Source: Salinimicrobium sp050750585 (lineage in GTDB: Bacteria > Bacteroidota > Bacteroidia > Flavobacteriales > Flavobacteriaceae). From it: DNA of 64,000 nucleotides. The position numbers and the translations under genes were made by a program. Of this stretch, positions 17,589 to 26,567 are shown piece by piece. Below the pieces are notes generated by a model, which did not search any database, was not told where the DNA came from, and was given only the letters and a program-made list of their open reading frames with translations. How positions within the stretch are numbered: position 1 is the stretch's first letter; each line of letters opens with the position of its first letter. The stretch spans positions 3,619 through 67,618 of the forward strand of contig NZ_JBOJLM010000018.1 of the NCBI RefSeq assembly GCF_050750585.1, in the 5' to 3' direction.

Positions 17589-18449
17589 TTACGAAAGTAG
17601 TCTGTTTAGAATCCTGAAATGATACTTAGAAACCGGTTTTAATTTAAAAAGCTGCCACCACCAATAAAAAGCTTCTTTTGTTAAATTTCGATTAATTAAT
17701 TGATTAATAAAATTCAAACCCAGTGTCACTTCTTTCTTCTTTAGCTCTAAAATTGAAGAAGGATCATTCTCCACTTGAACTGGTAAACTTTTTTTATACA
17801 GCCTATGAAATTCACTAGTAGATTCATACCAGGACTGATCCAAATTTCCCTCTGAAAAATGCTCTATTAGTATTTTACCGGTAACACCTATCTTTTTATC
17901 ATGTATTCTGTTTAGCAAGGATATGGACAAGTCGTAATTATGAAAACCTTTAAGGCGCTCATCAAAATTAATTTTTGAATCTTTCCTCATTGCCATAAAC
18001 ACTCCGTCAATTATCGCAACTTCGATTAATTCTTTCCCATTGAGACCATGCTCCCAATATTCTTTAGGCTTGTATTTAAAATGTTGAATTATCCGCCATA
18101 CGTTATCATTGGATTGCCACCAGGCCGAAGGCATTTTAGTTTTTTCTCTGGATCCGGCTACCCCAATTAACCCATATTGTGAATGCTCTTTAAATAAATC
18201 TAAAAGGGTCTTTCCCCAATTAACTGAGTGTATGATAATGTCTTCATGAATAAAAACCAGGAATGGGTAGACAGATTTTAAACTTGATAGGTTGTAAGCT
18301 TCAAAAATGGAAAAATTGTTTTGAGAATTATCAATGGAAATAAATTCATAATCGCAACCAATTGTCTCTTCTATATTTTTCCGCAAAAAAATGGATTTTT
18401 TAACATTCCGAGAACATACAATAACAGATATCCCTTCTTCTCTTTGCAC
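17589..18449 (-). CDS. Glycosyltransferase of the Glyco_tranf_2_5 type
   Basis: A 286-residue protein with ISVIVCSRNVKKSIFLRKNI (7-26), a short FISIDNSQNNFSIFEAYN in place of the normal VDDGS loop, and VFIHEDIII with HED at 68-70 as the likely metal site. FHNYDLSISLL is in the acceptor region. The HED variant and the EAYN element match the PF13712 group of GT2-related proteins, recalled rather than searched. The 99-base gap upstream is AT-rich and could hold an internal promoter, though none is clear. Confidence 0.75.
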   Translation of the reverse strand: MQREEGISVIVCSRNVKKSIFLRKNIEETIGCDYEFISIDNSQNNFSIFEAYNLSSLKSVYPFLVFIHEDIIIHSVNWGKTLLDLFKEHSQYGLIGVAGSREKTKMPSAWWQSNDNVWRIIQHFKYKPKEYWEHGLNGKELIEVAIIDGVFMAMRKDSKINFDERLKGFHNYDLSISLLNRIHDKKIGVTGKILIEHFSEGNLDQSWYESTSEFHRLYKKSLPVQVENDPSSILELKKKEVTLGLNFINQLINRNLTKEAFYWWWQLFKLKPVSKYHFRILNRLLS

Positions 18450-18548
18450 TACAACTTAAATAAAAACGTGAATTAATTTTATTTTTTAAATATTCTATTT
18501 AAACAATTAAGAATTCCAATTAACCATATTATAATAAAATTACATTAT

Positions 18549-19682
18549 TTAGAAAGATTTAATCTCCTCAAAGATTTTGGGAGCCTGTACATAAGGATTA
18601 AATTCAGAAAAACTAGCTATTGCCCTTTCTCCATCTATTACAATTTGCTTTGGGTGATTAAAATATTCAATTATTTGCATCGCCATTTCCTTTATATCAA
18701 GATAAGGAACAATTTTACCGCCTCCATTAAGTAAAATTTCTTCAGTTCCCGTTGCTCCCTTAAAACATATTATTGGAATTCCCATCATACCGGCTTCGAT
18801 ACAAACCAAAGGGAACGGATCCTCACGTGAAGTCATTAAAAAAACATCAAAATCTTGGAAAATTTCTTCTGGTTTAGAGTATTCATTAGTAAATGTGACG
18901 CTTTCGCTAAGACCTGCTCTTCTTATATCAAAATTTAATTTGTACTCATCAGTCTTGGACATTTTTCCTGCCCATTGAAAATTAATTTTGTAATCTGGGT
19001 AATTTATTTTTATAAAGGCGGAGACCTGTAAAAAAAGATCTACACCTTTTCGCCATTCCACAGTTCCTGCACCTCCAACGGTAAAAGAACTTTTTTGAAA
19101 TATCTTCTTTTTCTTTTGCGGAACAAATTCATAAACAGTTTTAATTTTGCTGCAGTCAATGTTGTAATTATCCTCTAAAAACACCTTTACCTTATTGGAT
19201 GCTGAAATAAAATGATCTACATTTAAAACCAATTTCTCAAAATCAGGAACCAAACTTTTAACTGCTAATTCTAACTCATGCTGATGAAGAATTAAGTTCA
19301 TGTCCTTATTGAACTCTTTAATTTTGCATGCAATTGGCAGAGAAACGACAGTATTAGCATATATAAGATCAAAATTTTTAAGGGAGAGTTCTTTAAATAA
19401 AATGTCCTGTTTATTAGCACTTTTCTGAACAAACCCTGTTTTTTTAAAGATCCTATGGATTACAATTTCTAATAAAGATTTTCCCTGCATTTTATAATTG
19501 GAAAGTTCAAAATATTCATCAGAATTATTCTTAAAATTTTCATTTAATGGTCCGTCTTGTAAATTGAGAAGGCTAATTCTAATTTCTGGCTTATTTACCT
19601 TCAGCCACTGGAGGAAATACAAAAGCACTAATGGAGCTCCTGTTCGGGAGGTATTATGAGTAATAAAAAGAATATTTTTCAA
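18549..19682 (-). CDS. GT4-family glycosyltransferase (first copy of a duplicated pair)
   Basis: A 377-residue GT-B protein. It begins MKNILFITHNTSRTGAPLVL, has NLILHQHELELAVKSLVPDF in the N-terminal domain, VGGAGTVEWRKGVDLFLQVS opening the C-terminal domain and FLMTSREDPFPLVCIEAGMM at the donor site with the conserved E-x7-E. It closely resembles the gene at 25443 over its whole length. Like that copy, it follows a GT2 with a 4-base overlap. Confidence 0.88.
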   Translation of the reverse strand: MKNILFITHNTSRTGAPLVLLYFLQWLKVNKPEIRISLLNLQDGPLNENFKNNSDEYFELSNYKMQGKSLLEIVIHRIFKKTGFVQKSANKQDILFKELSLKNFDLIYANTVVSLPIACKIKEFNKDMNLILHQHELELAVKSLVPDFEKLVLNVDHFISASNKVKVFLEDNYNIDCSKIKTVYEFVPQKKKKIFQKSSFTVGGAGTVEWRKGVDLFLQVSAFIKINYPDYKINFQWAGKMSKTDEYKLNFDIRRAGLSESVTFTNEYSKPEEIFQDFDVFLMTSREDPFPLVCIEAGMMGIPIICFKGATGTEEILLNGGGKIVPYLDIKEMAMQIIEYFNHPKQIVIDGERAIASFSEFNPYVQAPKIFEEIKSF

Positions 19683-20620
19683 TAAAATATTTTTAATATA
19701 GAATAGTATATTGTGGAAAATTTGGATTTTAAATACTTCTGCTTCTTTCCATTCTCCATGAATAAAACAGCCAATAAAGCGTAAGTATGAGCTTTTTTTT
19801 GATAAATGTATCGCTTATATTCTTTTTCAATTAATAAATGGGAACCAATTATTCTAATAAAATCTAAATGCTGTTTATAAGCTTTAATCAGTTCGACTTT
19901 GTTTCTATGATATGAACCATGTATACCTCCCGCATGTATACGGTAAACTCCCATATTATCTTCTAATACAGCAGCCTTTCTGTTTGATTTTTTCATGACA
20001 ATTAGAATTACACCTAAATCCCCAAAGGGTAAATTAGAAAACCAGTCTGGGAAATTTCCCAGAATTTCTCTTTTAAATAAAATAGAACATGTTGCAGTAC
20101 GATTATTTAGGATATAATCTTCTATTTTAAAAATTTCATTTCCTGAACCGTTAGGTATAATAGAAGTTTTACCATTAAATTCGTTAATTTGATTTACTTT
20201 ATGAAAGCATATACCGTATTCATTATGATCTTCTAAAAAATCTACCTGTTTTTGAAGCTTTAATGGATCTATCCAGTAATCGTCTCCATCCAGTAATGCA
20301 ATATATTTCCCCTTACAATTTTCAATAATATTAATAAAATTATACAGCCTTCCTTCTTGCTGCCTTAGCTGATGATAAGAACCACCTGGTTGGCGGCGGA
20401 GTACATGAACCGATAAATTAGGATTGATAAAACTAAAATTTCTAATCTTTTCCAGTGTATCATCTGTTGAAAAATCATCCCCTATTACCAGCTCAAAAGG
20501 AAATTCAGTCTTTTGTTCGTCTATACTTTTTAAAGCCTCATCAATATATCCTCCATGGTTATAGGTCATCAACCTAATGCTTAATAGAATATTCTCGTTC
20601 TTTTTGGAGTTACAATTCAT
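19679..20620 (-). CDS. Family 2 glycosyltransferase (first copy of a duplicated pair)
   Basis: A 313-residue GT-A enzyme: LLSIRLMTYNHGGYIDEALK (12-31), VIGDDFSTDDTLEKI and ALLDGDDYWIDPLKLQKQV (DGDD at 111-114). The same DGDDYWIDPLKLQKQV stretch occurs in the GT2 at 26564, so the two are paralogues. It overlaps the sulfotransferase upstream by 11 bases and the GT4 downstream by 4. Confidence 0.88.
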   Translation of the reverse strand: MNCNSKKNENILLSIRLMTYNHGGYIDEALKSIDEQKTEFPFELVIGDDFSTDDTLEKIRNFSFINPNLSVHVLRRQPGGSYHQLRQQEGRLYNFINIIENCKGKYIALLDGDDYWIDPLKLQKQVDFLEDHNEYGICFHKVNQINEFNGKTSIIPNGSGNEIFKIEDYILNNRTATCSILFKREILGNFPDWFSNLPFGDLGVILIVMKKSNRKAAVLEDNMGVYRIHAGGIHGSYHRNKVELIKAYKQHLDFIRIIGSHLLIEKEYKRYIYQKKAHTYALLAVLFMENGKKQKYLKSKFSTIYYSILKIFY

Positions 20621-21479
20621 AATTAAACCTTATCAAACTTTCTTTTGCTATGGTATTAATTACCTCGATTTGTTCTTTATTTAATTCTCTTTTAAATTTT
20701 CCTATAGCTAGTTTGTCTGGCTTTGAAAGGGTCTTCTTTTTCCAGTCTAAAGTTTCTTTAGGCTCCAGATTCTGTTTATAATATTCCAACATTAATGGAT
20801 TAAAATCAATATTTAAAAATTCACAAATGGTTTCAGTAGAATATTTAAAATCTATTACTAAATCTTCATAACGTAAAATAAGAGCTCTTTCATTTTCAAG
20901 ATTAGATAAACTTTCATAAACACTTATATTATTGTCATTCCATTCATGTGCTATTTCTGCAATATCAGTAGACAGGTTAGGCACATAAGGGCTCTCTGTG
21001 TTTATTTTTTTTAAAGCAATATAAGACGCTGCAACATCCCGCCCGTCTCTGACAATGTATATAAATTTCGTTCTAGGATACAGCTTGAGTAAAAGGTCAA
21101 TATGATGGATGTAATAATTATTTTTGTCCCCCCAAACCTTAAGATTCTTATTTTTTTGAAGACCAAATGTTATATGAACAAGTGCAGTTAAATCACTATA
21201 ATTTCTTGGCTGGCAAATTCTAACATATTTTTTAAAAATAGAAAAACTAAAATGCCAGGTTTCAAATTTTCTCGAAGATGCTAAATCGAAACAGAATGAA
21301 TTAAATCTTTCCTTTTCGTTGTCTTCTATCTTCCAGTCTTTGTATTTATCATACCACCACTCAATGAAACCGCATTCAGGTGGAACAGTAACTTCTGGGT
21401 GGGCTTCACAAATCACCCGCAACAGGGAAGAACCACTTCTGGGATTCGACAAGATGAAGAAGGATGGAATTTTATTCAT
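20610..21479 (-). CDS. PAPS-dependent sulfotransferase
   Basis: A 289-residue enzyme that would transfer sulfate from PAPS to a hydroxyl or amine. The 5'-phosphosulfate loop is SNPRSGSSLL (11-20) and the 3'-phosphate motif is YIVRDGRDVAASY (141-153). These two elements and the length fit the Sulfotransfer_1/3 families. Next to glycosyltransferases and an exporter, sulfation of the surface glycan or a lipid is likely. No PAPS-synthesis genes (cysDNC) are seen in this window. It overlaps both neighbours (8 and 11 bases). Confidence 0.88.
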   Translation of the reverse strand: MNKIPSFFILSNPRSGSSLLRVICEAHPEVTVPPECGFIEWWYDKYKDWKIEDNEKERFNSFCFDLASSRKFETWHFSFSIFKKYVRICQPRNYSDLTALVHITFGLQKNKNLKVWGDKNNYYIHHIDLLLKLYPRTKFIYIVRDGRDVAASYIALKKINTESPYVPNLSTDIAEIAHEWNDNNISVYESLSNLENERALILRYEDLVIDFKYSTETICEFLNIDFNPLMLEYYKQNLEPKETLDWKKKTLSKPDKLAIGKFKRELNKEQIEVINTIAKESLIRFNYEL

Positions 21480-22554
21480 TTAGCACCTGTTGTATAATCA
21501 AAATAATGAATTCTTGAGATTCAGCAGATAAATCGTGGTACATAGGAAGACATAAAATTTGTGTAGAGTAATTTTCAGCAATAAGGCAGCTATCTCCCTC
21601 AGCATAATCCATCAAATTTAGAGAAGGATAAAAGTATCTTCTGGGATATATATATAATTTCTCTAATCTTTGTTTAACCTTTAAGCAAACCTCTTCATTT
21701 TCAAATATTACAGGAAAATAAGAGTAATTCAGCTCAGTTTCAGGTCTAATCTTTAGGAGGCGAATATTTTTCTCCTCTACCAATCTCTCATAATAGTATT
21801 GAAACACCTTTTTTCGCCCGGTGATAAGAGTATTGATATAAACGAAGACAGCTAAGCCCAGCGCGGCTTGCAATTCACTCATTTTAGCGTTTATCCCAAT
21901 TCCTTTGAATTTGTCGGGACCATCGTGCCCAAAATTGTGATGAAAATATAGTTTCTGGGAAAGGTTTGCATCCCCACAAAAAATAGCACCCCCTTCCCCG
22001 GTATGAAAGAGTTTGGTCGCATGAAAACTGCAGGTGCTTACATCACCAAAATTAAATATAGAAGTACCTTTATATGTTACTCCAAAACAATGTGCGCCAT
22101 CATAAATTACCTTTAAATTATGTTTAACTGCAATTTTCTCTATTGCTTCTACATTACAGGGATTCCCAAAAACATGAGTTGCTAAGATTGCGGTAGTTCT
22201 ATCAGTAACTGCGGCTTCAATAAGGGACTCATCAATTGTAAAATAGTCGGGATGAATGTCGACAAAAACAGGTTTACAATTTTCCCAGACAATACTACTT
22301 GTAGTGGCGACATATGAAAAAGGAGTGGTAATTATCTCCCCGGTTAAACCTAATGCTTTAATCGCTATCTGAAGAGGAAGGGTACCGTTAGTTGTAGCAA
22401 TAATATTCGGAACCCCTAAATAGGTCTTAAGCTTTTCTTCGAGTTCTTTTACCAGCACACCACGATTTGTGATCCACCCGGCATCCCAGGCACGACTTAA
22501 AATCGCCTGGTATTCTTCCTGTGGAGGCAAAAAGGTTTTGGTTACTGTAATCAT
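21472..22554 (-). CDS. DegT/DnrJ/EryC1/StrS-type PLP aminotransferase
   Basis: A 360-residue enzyme of the sugar aminotransferase family. ATTNGTLPLQIAIKALGL holds the PLP phosphate site, VIYDGAHCFGV has the cofactor-binding Asp152, and STCSFHATKLFHTGEGGAIF has the Schiff-base Lys181. It probably aminates a 4-keto or 3-keto nucleotide sugar. The matching dehydratase that would make a keto sugar is not obvious nearby; Gmd at 45 kb makes GDP-4-keto-6-deoxymannose, so a perosamine-type product is possible. It overlaps the sulfotransferase by 8 bases. Confidence 0.9.
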   Translation of the reverse strand: MITVTKTFLPPQEEYQAILSRAWDAGWITNRGVLVKELEEKLKTYLGVPNIIATTNGTLPLQIAIKALGLTGEIITTPFSYVATTSSIVWENCKPVFVDIHPDYFTIDESLIEAAVTDRTTAILATHVFGNPCNVEAIEKIAVKHNLKVIYDGAHCFGVTYKGTSIFNFGDVSTCSFHATKLFHTGEGGAIFCGDANLSQKLYFHHNFGHDGPDKFKGIGINAKMSELQAALGLAVFVYINTLITGRKKVFQYYYERLVEEKNIRLLKIRPETELNYSYFPVIFENEEVCLKVKQRLEKLYIYPRRYFYPSLNLMDYAEGDSCLIAENYSTQILCLPMYHDLSAESQEFIILIIQQVLNE

Positions 22555-22564
22555 TCCTAATGAG

Positions 22565-23347
22565 TTATATTTTTTTATCTAAAACGCCATTCTTCTTTAT
22601 AAAAACCAACTCACACAACCACAATACACCGTTGGAGAACGGTCTATTCATTTCGGTAATATCGAACATCCTGAAACCTTTTGAATCCAAATTTTCCAAA
22701 ACCTTCAGCATAGTATTAGGAATTCTTTTGTTCATCACTCCTGCCTCCACCAGAATCACTTCTGTATGGGAAAGCAGATCTCCTGTTCCTTCAAGAACCT
22801 CAAGATCAAGCCCTTCAGCATCTATTTTAATCATTGAAGGATATTCGAGTCCTTGTGTCTTCACAAAGTCTTCCAGTCTTACCATAGGAATATTCACTTG
22901 TTTAAAGCCCCGTTCGGAAGCTTCGTCCACCGAATAAAGAAATGAACAACTGTCGTCCCGTTCGTGAATGGTGAAATTCATTTCCTTATTGGTATTACCC
23001 ACGCCAACCTGAAAAACTTCATAATTACCACACTTTTTCAGATTTTCATGGATATCAGATTCCAACTCTTTTTGAGGCTCAAATAAATAGTACCGGGAAT
23101 TGGGGAAAGCCCTCATACATTCTTTACTCCACGTGCCCTTATTAGCACCAATATCAAAAATGTTTTCCGGATGAAAATCCTGATCCTTAAGAAGGTTGTA
23201 AAAATCTTGTAGAAGCTGGTCCTTATTATATGTAAGATACGGAACAGCTTCCCTCTCCATCAATCTCTTATAATTTTCTAAACTTAAAATCTTAAAGCCC
23301 ATCCTGCCGAAAATCCTCTTCATTAATATTATAAAAAATTTTCTCAT
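22565..23347 (-). CDS. FkbM-family methyltransferase
   Basis: A 260-residue protein with FDIGANKGTWSKECMRAFPN as SAM motif I, YYLFEPQKEL, and the family marker SMIKIDAEGLDLEVLEGTGD. FkbM proteins O-methylate hydroxyls, including sugars. The gap to the Wzt gene upstream is only 2 bases, so the glycan exporter and this modification are made together. A terminal methyl cap that controls chain length is a known role for methyltransferases next to Wzt with a cargo domain, but that link is inference here. Confidence 0.88.
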   Translation of the reverse strand: MRKFFIILMKRIFGRMGFKILSLENYKRLMEREAVPYLTYNKDQLLQDFYNLLKDQDFHPENIFDIGANKGTWSKECMRAFPNSRYYLFEPQKELESDIHENLKKCGNYEVFQVGVGNTNKEMNFTIHERDDSCSFLYSVDEASERGFKQVNIPMVRLEDFVKTQGLEYPSMIKIDAEGLDLEVLEGTGDLLSHTEVILVEAGVMNKRIPNTMLKVLENLDSKGFRMFDITEMNRPFSNGVLWLCELVFIKKNGVLDKKI

Positions 23348-23349
23348 AA

Positions 23350-24564
23350 TCAGCGGGTTTCACTATCTATCAAATGAGACTCGAGTAAAAAAGGAGTCCA
23401 AATCTGAACATTATGATCTATTTTGATACTCACCGCTTTATGTATTTTATAAAAAGTATTTTTCCCCCTTTCGTCGGAAGCAGTGAATGTAACATTATAA
23501 ATCCCTTTAGACATGTAAAGGTTTTTTAGACTAAATCGGAGGTGAATCTCCTTTTGACCATTAATCCGGTTTAATTCTTGTCCTTCGGGAAAAACCTCCG
23601 CAATACCCCGCTGTTCCTTATCATATACAGCAAGGGAAATAAAAGGAATCTTCTCGAGAGAATGAACCTCAATTATGAAATTCAGAGTTACACTCTCACC
23701 CCAGGGGACCAAATAAAGATTATTAAATATTGAAACGTCCTCCACATAAGCTTTTGACAGGCTTATTGAATTATCAGTAAAGACTACATCCGATTCTTCA
23801 TTTGTGAGAAATTTTTCATGATAAAGGTCTATTCCAAGGGAAACATTCTCTCCCTGGAATTTCACTTCCCCATTCTCCATTAAAATAATCTCATTACACA
23901 TTCGGGAAATCATCGGCATACTATGGGAAACGAAAATGATCGCTGTATTCGGAAGAATCTGGTCAATTGTTTTAAAACATTTCAGAATAAAACCTAAGTC
24001 GCCTACTGCCAGAACCTCATCGATAAGCAACACATCAGGTTCCATTTGGGCTGCAATGGCAAAGCCGAGGCGAACCTTCATCCCACTGCTGTAGTTTTGA
24101 ACCGGCATATCTATAAATTCCCGAATTTCAGCAAAATCAATTATTTCTTCTAGCTTTTCATCAACTTCTTTCCTGGAGAATCCTAAAACTGCTCCATTAT
24201 TATAAATATTCTCTCTCCCGCTTAATATGGAGTTAAATCCCGCCCCTAATTCTATAAGGGCTCCAACCCGTCCTTTAATGGTAACCTTTCCCGCATCCGG
24301 TTTAATGAGCCCGTTTAAGATTTTTAGCAGAGTAGATTTCCCGGCACCATTATGTCCAATTAGTCCCAGGCATTCGCCGCGCCGTAATTTAAAATTGATA
24401 TCTTTTACAGCCCAGAATTCTTTATCTCTAAGTTCACGCTTTTCTTTATTTCCAAAAAGATTAGAAAAAAGGTCTTTAATCCCATAATTTAGACTCGTTT
24501 TTAAGTCTTTGCAAAATTTTTTAGAAAGCCCCTCTACCTCGACTAATGTTTCACCTTTTTCCAT
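23350..24564 (-). CDS. wzt: Polysaccharide ABC exporter ATPase with C-terminal cargo domain (Wzt)
   Basis: A 404-residue ATPase that powers export of a lipid-linked glycan. Walker A is GLIGHNGAGKSTLLK, the signature is NYSSGMKVRLGFAIA, and Walker B is VLLIDEVLAVGD. After about residue 250 a beta-rich domain (YLVPWGESVTLNFIIEVHSL onward) matches the Wzt C-terminal domain that binds the glycan's finished end. It lies 3 bases from the permease gene. The cargo domain implies that export depends on a specific terminal structure, for which the adjacent FkbM enzyme is a candidate maker. Confidence 0.93.
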   Translation of the reverse strand: MEKGETLVEVEGLSKKFCKDLKTSLNYGIKDLFSNLFGNKEKRELRDKEFWAVKDINFKLRRGECLGLIGHNGAGKSTLLKILNGLIKPDAGKVTIKGRVGALIELGAGFNSILSGRENIYNNGAVLGFSRKEVDEKLEEIIDFAEIREFIDMPVQNYSSGMKVRLGFAIAAQMEPDVLLIDEVLAVGDLGFILKCFKTIDQILPNTAIIFVSHSMPMISRMCNEIILMENGEVKFQGENVSLGIDLYHEKFLTNEESDVVFTDNSISLSKAYVEDVSIFNNLYLVPWGESVTLNFIIEVHSLEKIPFISLAVYDKEQRGIAEVFPEGQELNRINGQKEIHLRFSLKNLYMSKGIYNVTFTASDERGKNTFYKIHKAVSIKIDHNVQIWTPFLLESHLIDSETR

Positions 24565-24567
24565 ATA

Positions 24568-25413
24568 TCAAGCACTTAATCGTTCAACGATTATTGGGAT
24601 GGAGATCCTATATAATAGCAATGCAATAATAAACAATGGTAAACAAAGTACCATTAATATCATATAATAGGTCAAGAATTCTGGTGAAGCACCAGTTAAA
24701 AGATCACGACTGGTTAATATAACCGGAGTGAAGGGATTAAACTCCATTATTGTTCTCATCATCCCTTCTTTTGGCATGGCATAAACTACTGGAGTTATAT
24801 ACATTAAGAAACTAAATCCCATAGAAGTAATTTTAGCCACATCCTTATATAACATCCCAATGGGCGTTAGGAATAACCCGATTGTGGTCCCAAACAATAA
24901 GGCTCCAACAATTGCAAAGGGCAATAATAATAAGCCCCAGTGAAAACCCAGTCCAAATAAAAAAATGAAGATCAAAAGTAAAGCAATCTTTACAGATGCA
25001 TTAAACAATAATTTATAAACCCCGGAAATGATTAATGCCTCCTTTGGGAAATTGATCTTACTCAGTAATCCGCGAGCAGAATTAGTGCTTTGAGATGGAG
25101 AGTTAATTGCCTCTGTAATTATTGACCACAGTAAAGTTCCCGAAAATACAAACACCGGATAGGGAATACCAGTATCTGTGACCTGGATAGTTCCTGAAAG
25201 ATTTAAGAATACCCAAACTGCCGCAGTAGCAAGTGGAGTTAAAAAAGCCCATAAAATTCCTAAATAAGATTGTCGATATTGTGCCTTTATATCCCTTTCA
25301 GCTAGTTGCCTTGCTAAAAACCGGGAGTTATAGATATCATTAAGGCTCTCCTTTAGATGTTTTCCCAGACTTAAATTATTTTCTTTTTGATATATCCTGG
25401 TTTCTAAAGCCAT
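24568..25413 (-). CDS. wzm: Polysaccharide ABC exporter permease (Wzm)
   Basis: A 281-residue inner-membrane protein of the ABC2 type with about six hydrophobic segments (LGILWAFLTPLATAAVWVFL, then four in the middle, and the last near LMVLCLPLFIIALLLY). The N-terminal RDIKAQYRQSYLGILWAF is the usual Wzm/TagG cytoplasmic-to-TM1 junction. With the ATPase it would form the transporter that moves an undecaprenyl-linked chain across the inner membrane. Confidence 0.93.
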   Translation of the reverse strand: MALETRIYQKENNLSLGKHLKESLNDIYNSRFLARQLAERDIKAQYRQSYLGILWAFLTPLATAAVWVFLNLSGTIQVTDTGIPYPVFVFSGTLLWSIITEAINSPSQSTNSARGLLSKINFPKEALIISGVYKLLFNASVKIALLLIFIFLFGLGFHWGLLLLPFAIVGALLFGTTIGLFLTPIGMLYKDVAKITSMGFSFLMYITPVVYAMPKEGMMRTIMEFNPFTPVILTSRDLLTGASPEFLTYYMILMVLCLPLFIIALLLYRISIPIIVERLSA

Positions 25414-25442
25414 TTATATTAAGGTTGTATTTTCCTGATATC

Positions 25443-26567
25443 TTAATTACCTGATTCCAGATAAATATTCAATGAATTATAAATTTGAGGGCAGATTTCA
25501 GCTGGTGTAAACTTAGAAAATAATTTTCTACTCTCCCGCCCATGCCGGCAGAGAAGTTCCCTATCCTCATAGTATTTAACGATCTGCTCAGCCATCTCTT
25601 CAATACTAAGATAGGGCACTATGGTACCACCGCCAATTTTTAAAATCTCGGTGGTACCTGTTGCATCTTCAAAACAAATGATTGGTATACCCATCCTACC
25701 CACTTCAATACATACTAAAGGAAATGGATCTTCCCGCGAAGTGAGAAGAAAAACGTCAAAACTTTTATAAGAATTATAAGGATCACTTGTAGGACCCTTA
25801 AAACTAAGTTTATTTTGGAGACCTAATTTTCTAATATCCTCATCCATAATTAATTTCTCTGTAACTGGAAGAGATCCCACCCAGTTAAAATGAATTGGCA
25901 AATAAGGATAATTTTTATTTAAATATCTGCATACCTGTAAAAAAATATCTCCTCCTTTTCTCCAGTGTAAGGTGCCGGATGTTCCCACGGTGAAATTATT
26001 TAATTCCTTGTTATCTTCACCTATAACTTCCATGGGAGAAAATTCGTAAATAGTATTTACTTTTCCAGGAAGAACTTTATGATTATCTATTAAATTTTTT
26101 CTTACAAGATTTGAGGCTGCTATAAAAAAGCTGATTTTATTTATGTACATATCAAAAGTAGGAAGGACAAGTTGTATAACTGTCTCCAATTCATGGACAT
26201 GACATATTAGTTTGCTATTGCAATAACTTAATATTTGTGAAGCTACAGGGAGTGAAGATACTGTATTAGCGTAAATTACGCTATAATTCTTCTGTGCGAA
26301 TTCTTTTATCCATAAATCATCAAACCCTAAAAAGCCCAAGAAATTTTTCTTAATTACACCATATAATGGAAGACTCGAATTCTGAGGCTTTATCGTGAAA
26401 TTATCTCCTGCTTTTCTAAAATCTTCCTCCAGTTCTCCTCCCTTTAAAGCTAAAATATCAATATAATACTGTGCATAATTCTGTTTCAGCCATTTAATAA
26501 AATAAAGTAAAACTATTGGAGCACCCGTGCGGGATGCGTCGTGTGTGATAAAAAGAATTTTTTTCAA
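25443..26567 (-). CDS. GT4-family glycosyltransferase (second copy of a duplicated pair)
   Basis: A 374-residue paralogue of the gene at 18549: MKKILFITHDASRTGAPIVL, KLICHVHELETVIQLVLPTF, VGTSGTLHWRKGGDIFLQV and VFLLTSREDPFPLVCIEVGR. The donor-site region is nearly the same, so the two may use the same nucleotide sugar. It shares 4 bases with the GT2 upstream and lies 29 bases ahead of the permease gene. Confidence 0.88.
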   Translation of the reverse strand: MKKILFITHDASRTGAPIVLLYFIKWLKQNYAQYYIDILALKGGELEEDFRKAGDNFTIKPQNSSLPLYGVIKKNFLGFLGFDDLWIKEFAQKNYSVIYANTVSSLPVASQILSYCNSKLICHVHELETVIQLVLPTFDMYINKISFFIAASNLVRKNLIDNHKVLPGKVNTIYEFSPMEVIGEDNKELNNFTVGTSGTLHWRKGGDIFLQVCRYLNKNYPYLPIHFNWVGSLPVTEKLIMDEDIRKLGLQNKLSFKGPTSDPYNSYKSFDVFLLTSREDPFPLVCIEVGRMGIPIICFEDATGTTEILKIGGGTIVPYLSIEEMAEQIVKYYEDRELLCRHGRESRKLFSKFTPAEICPQIYNSLNIYLESGN

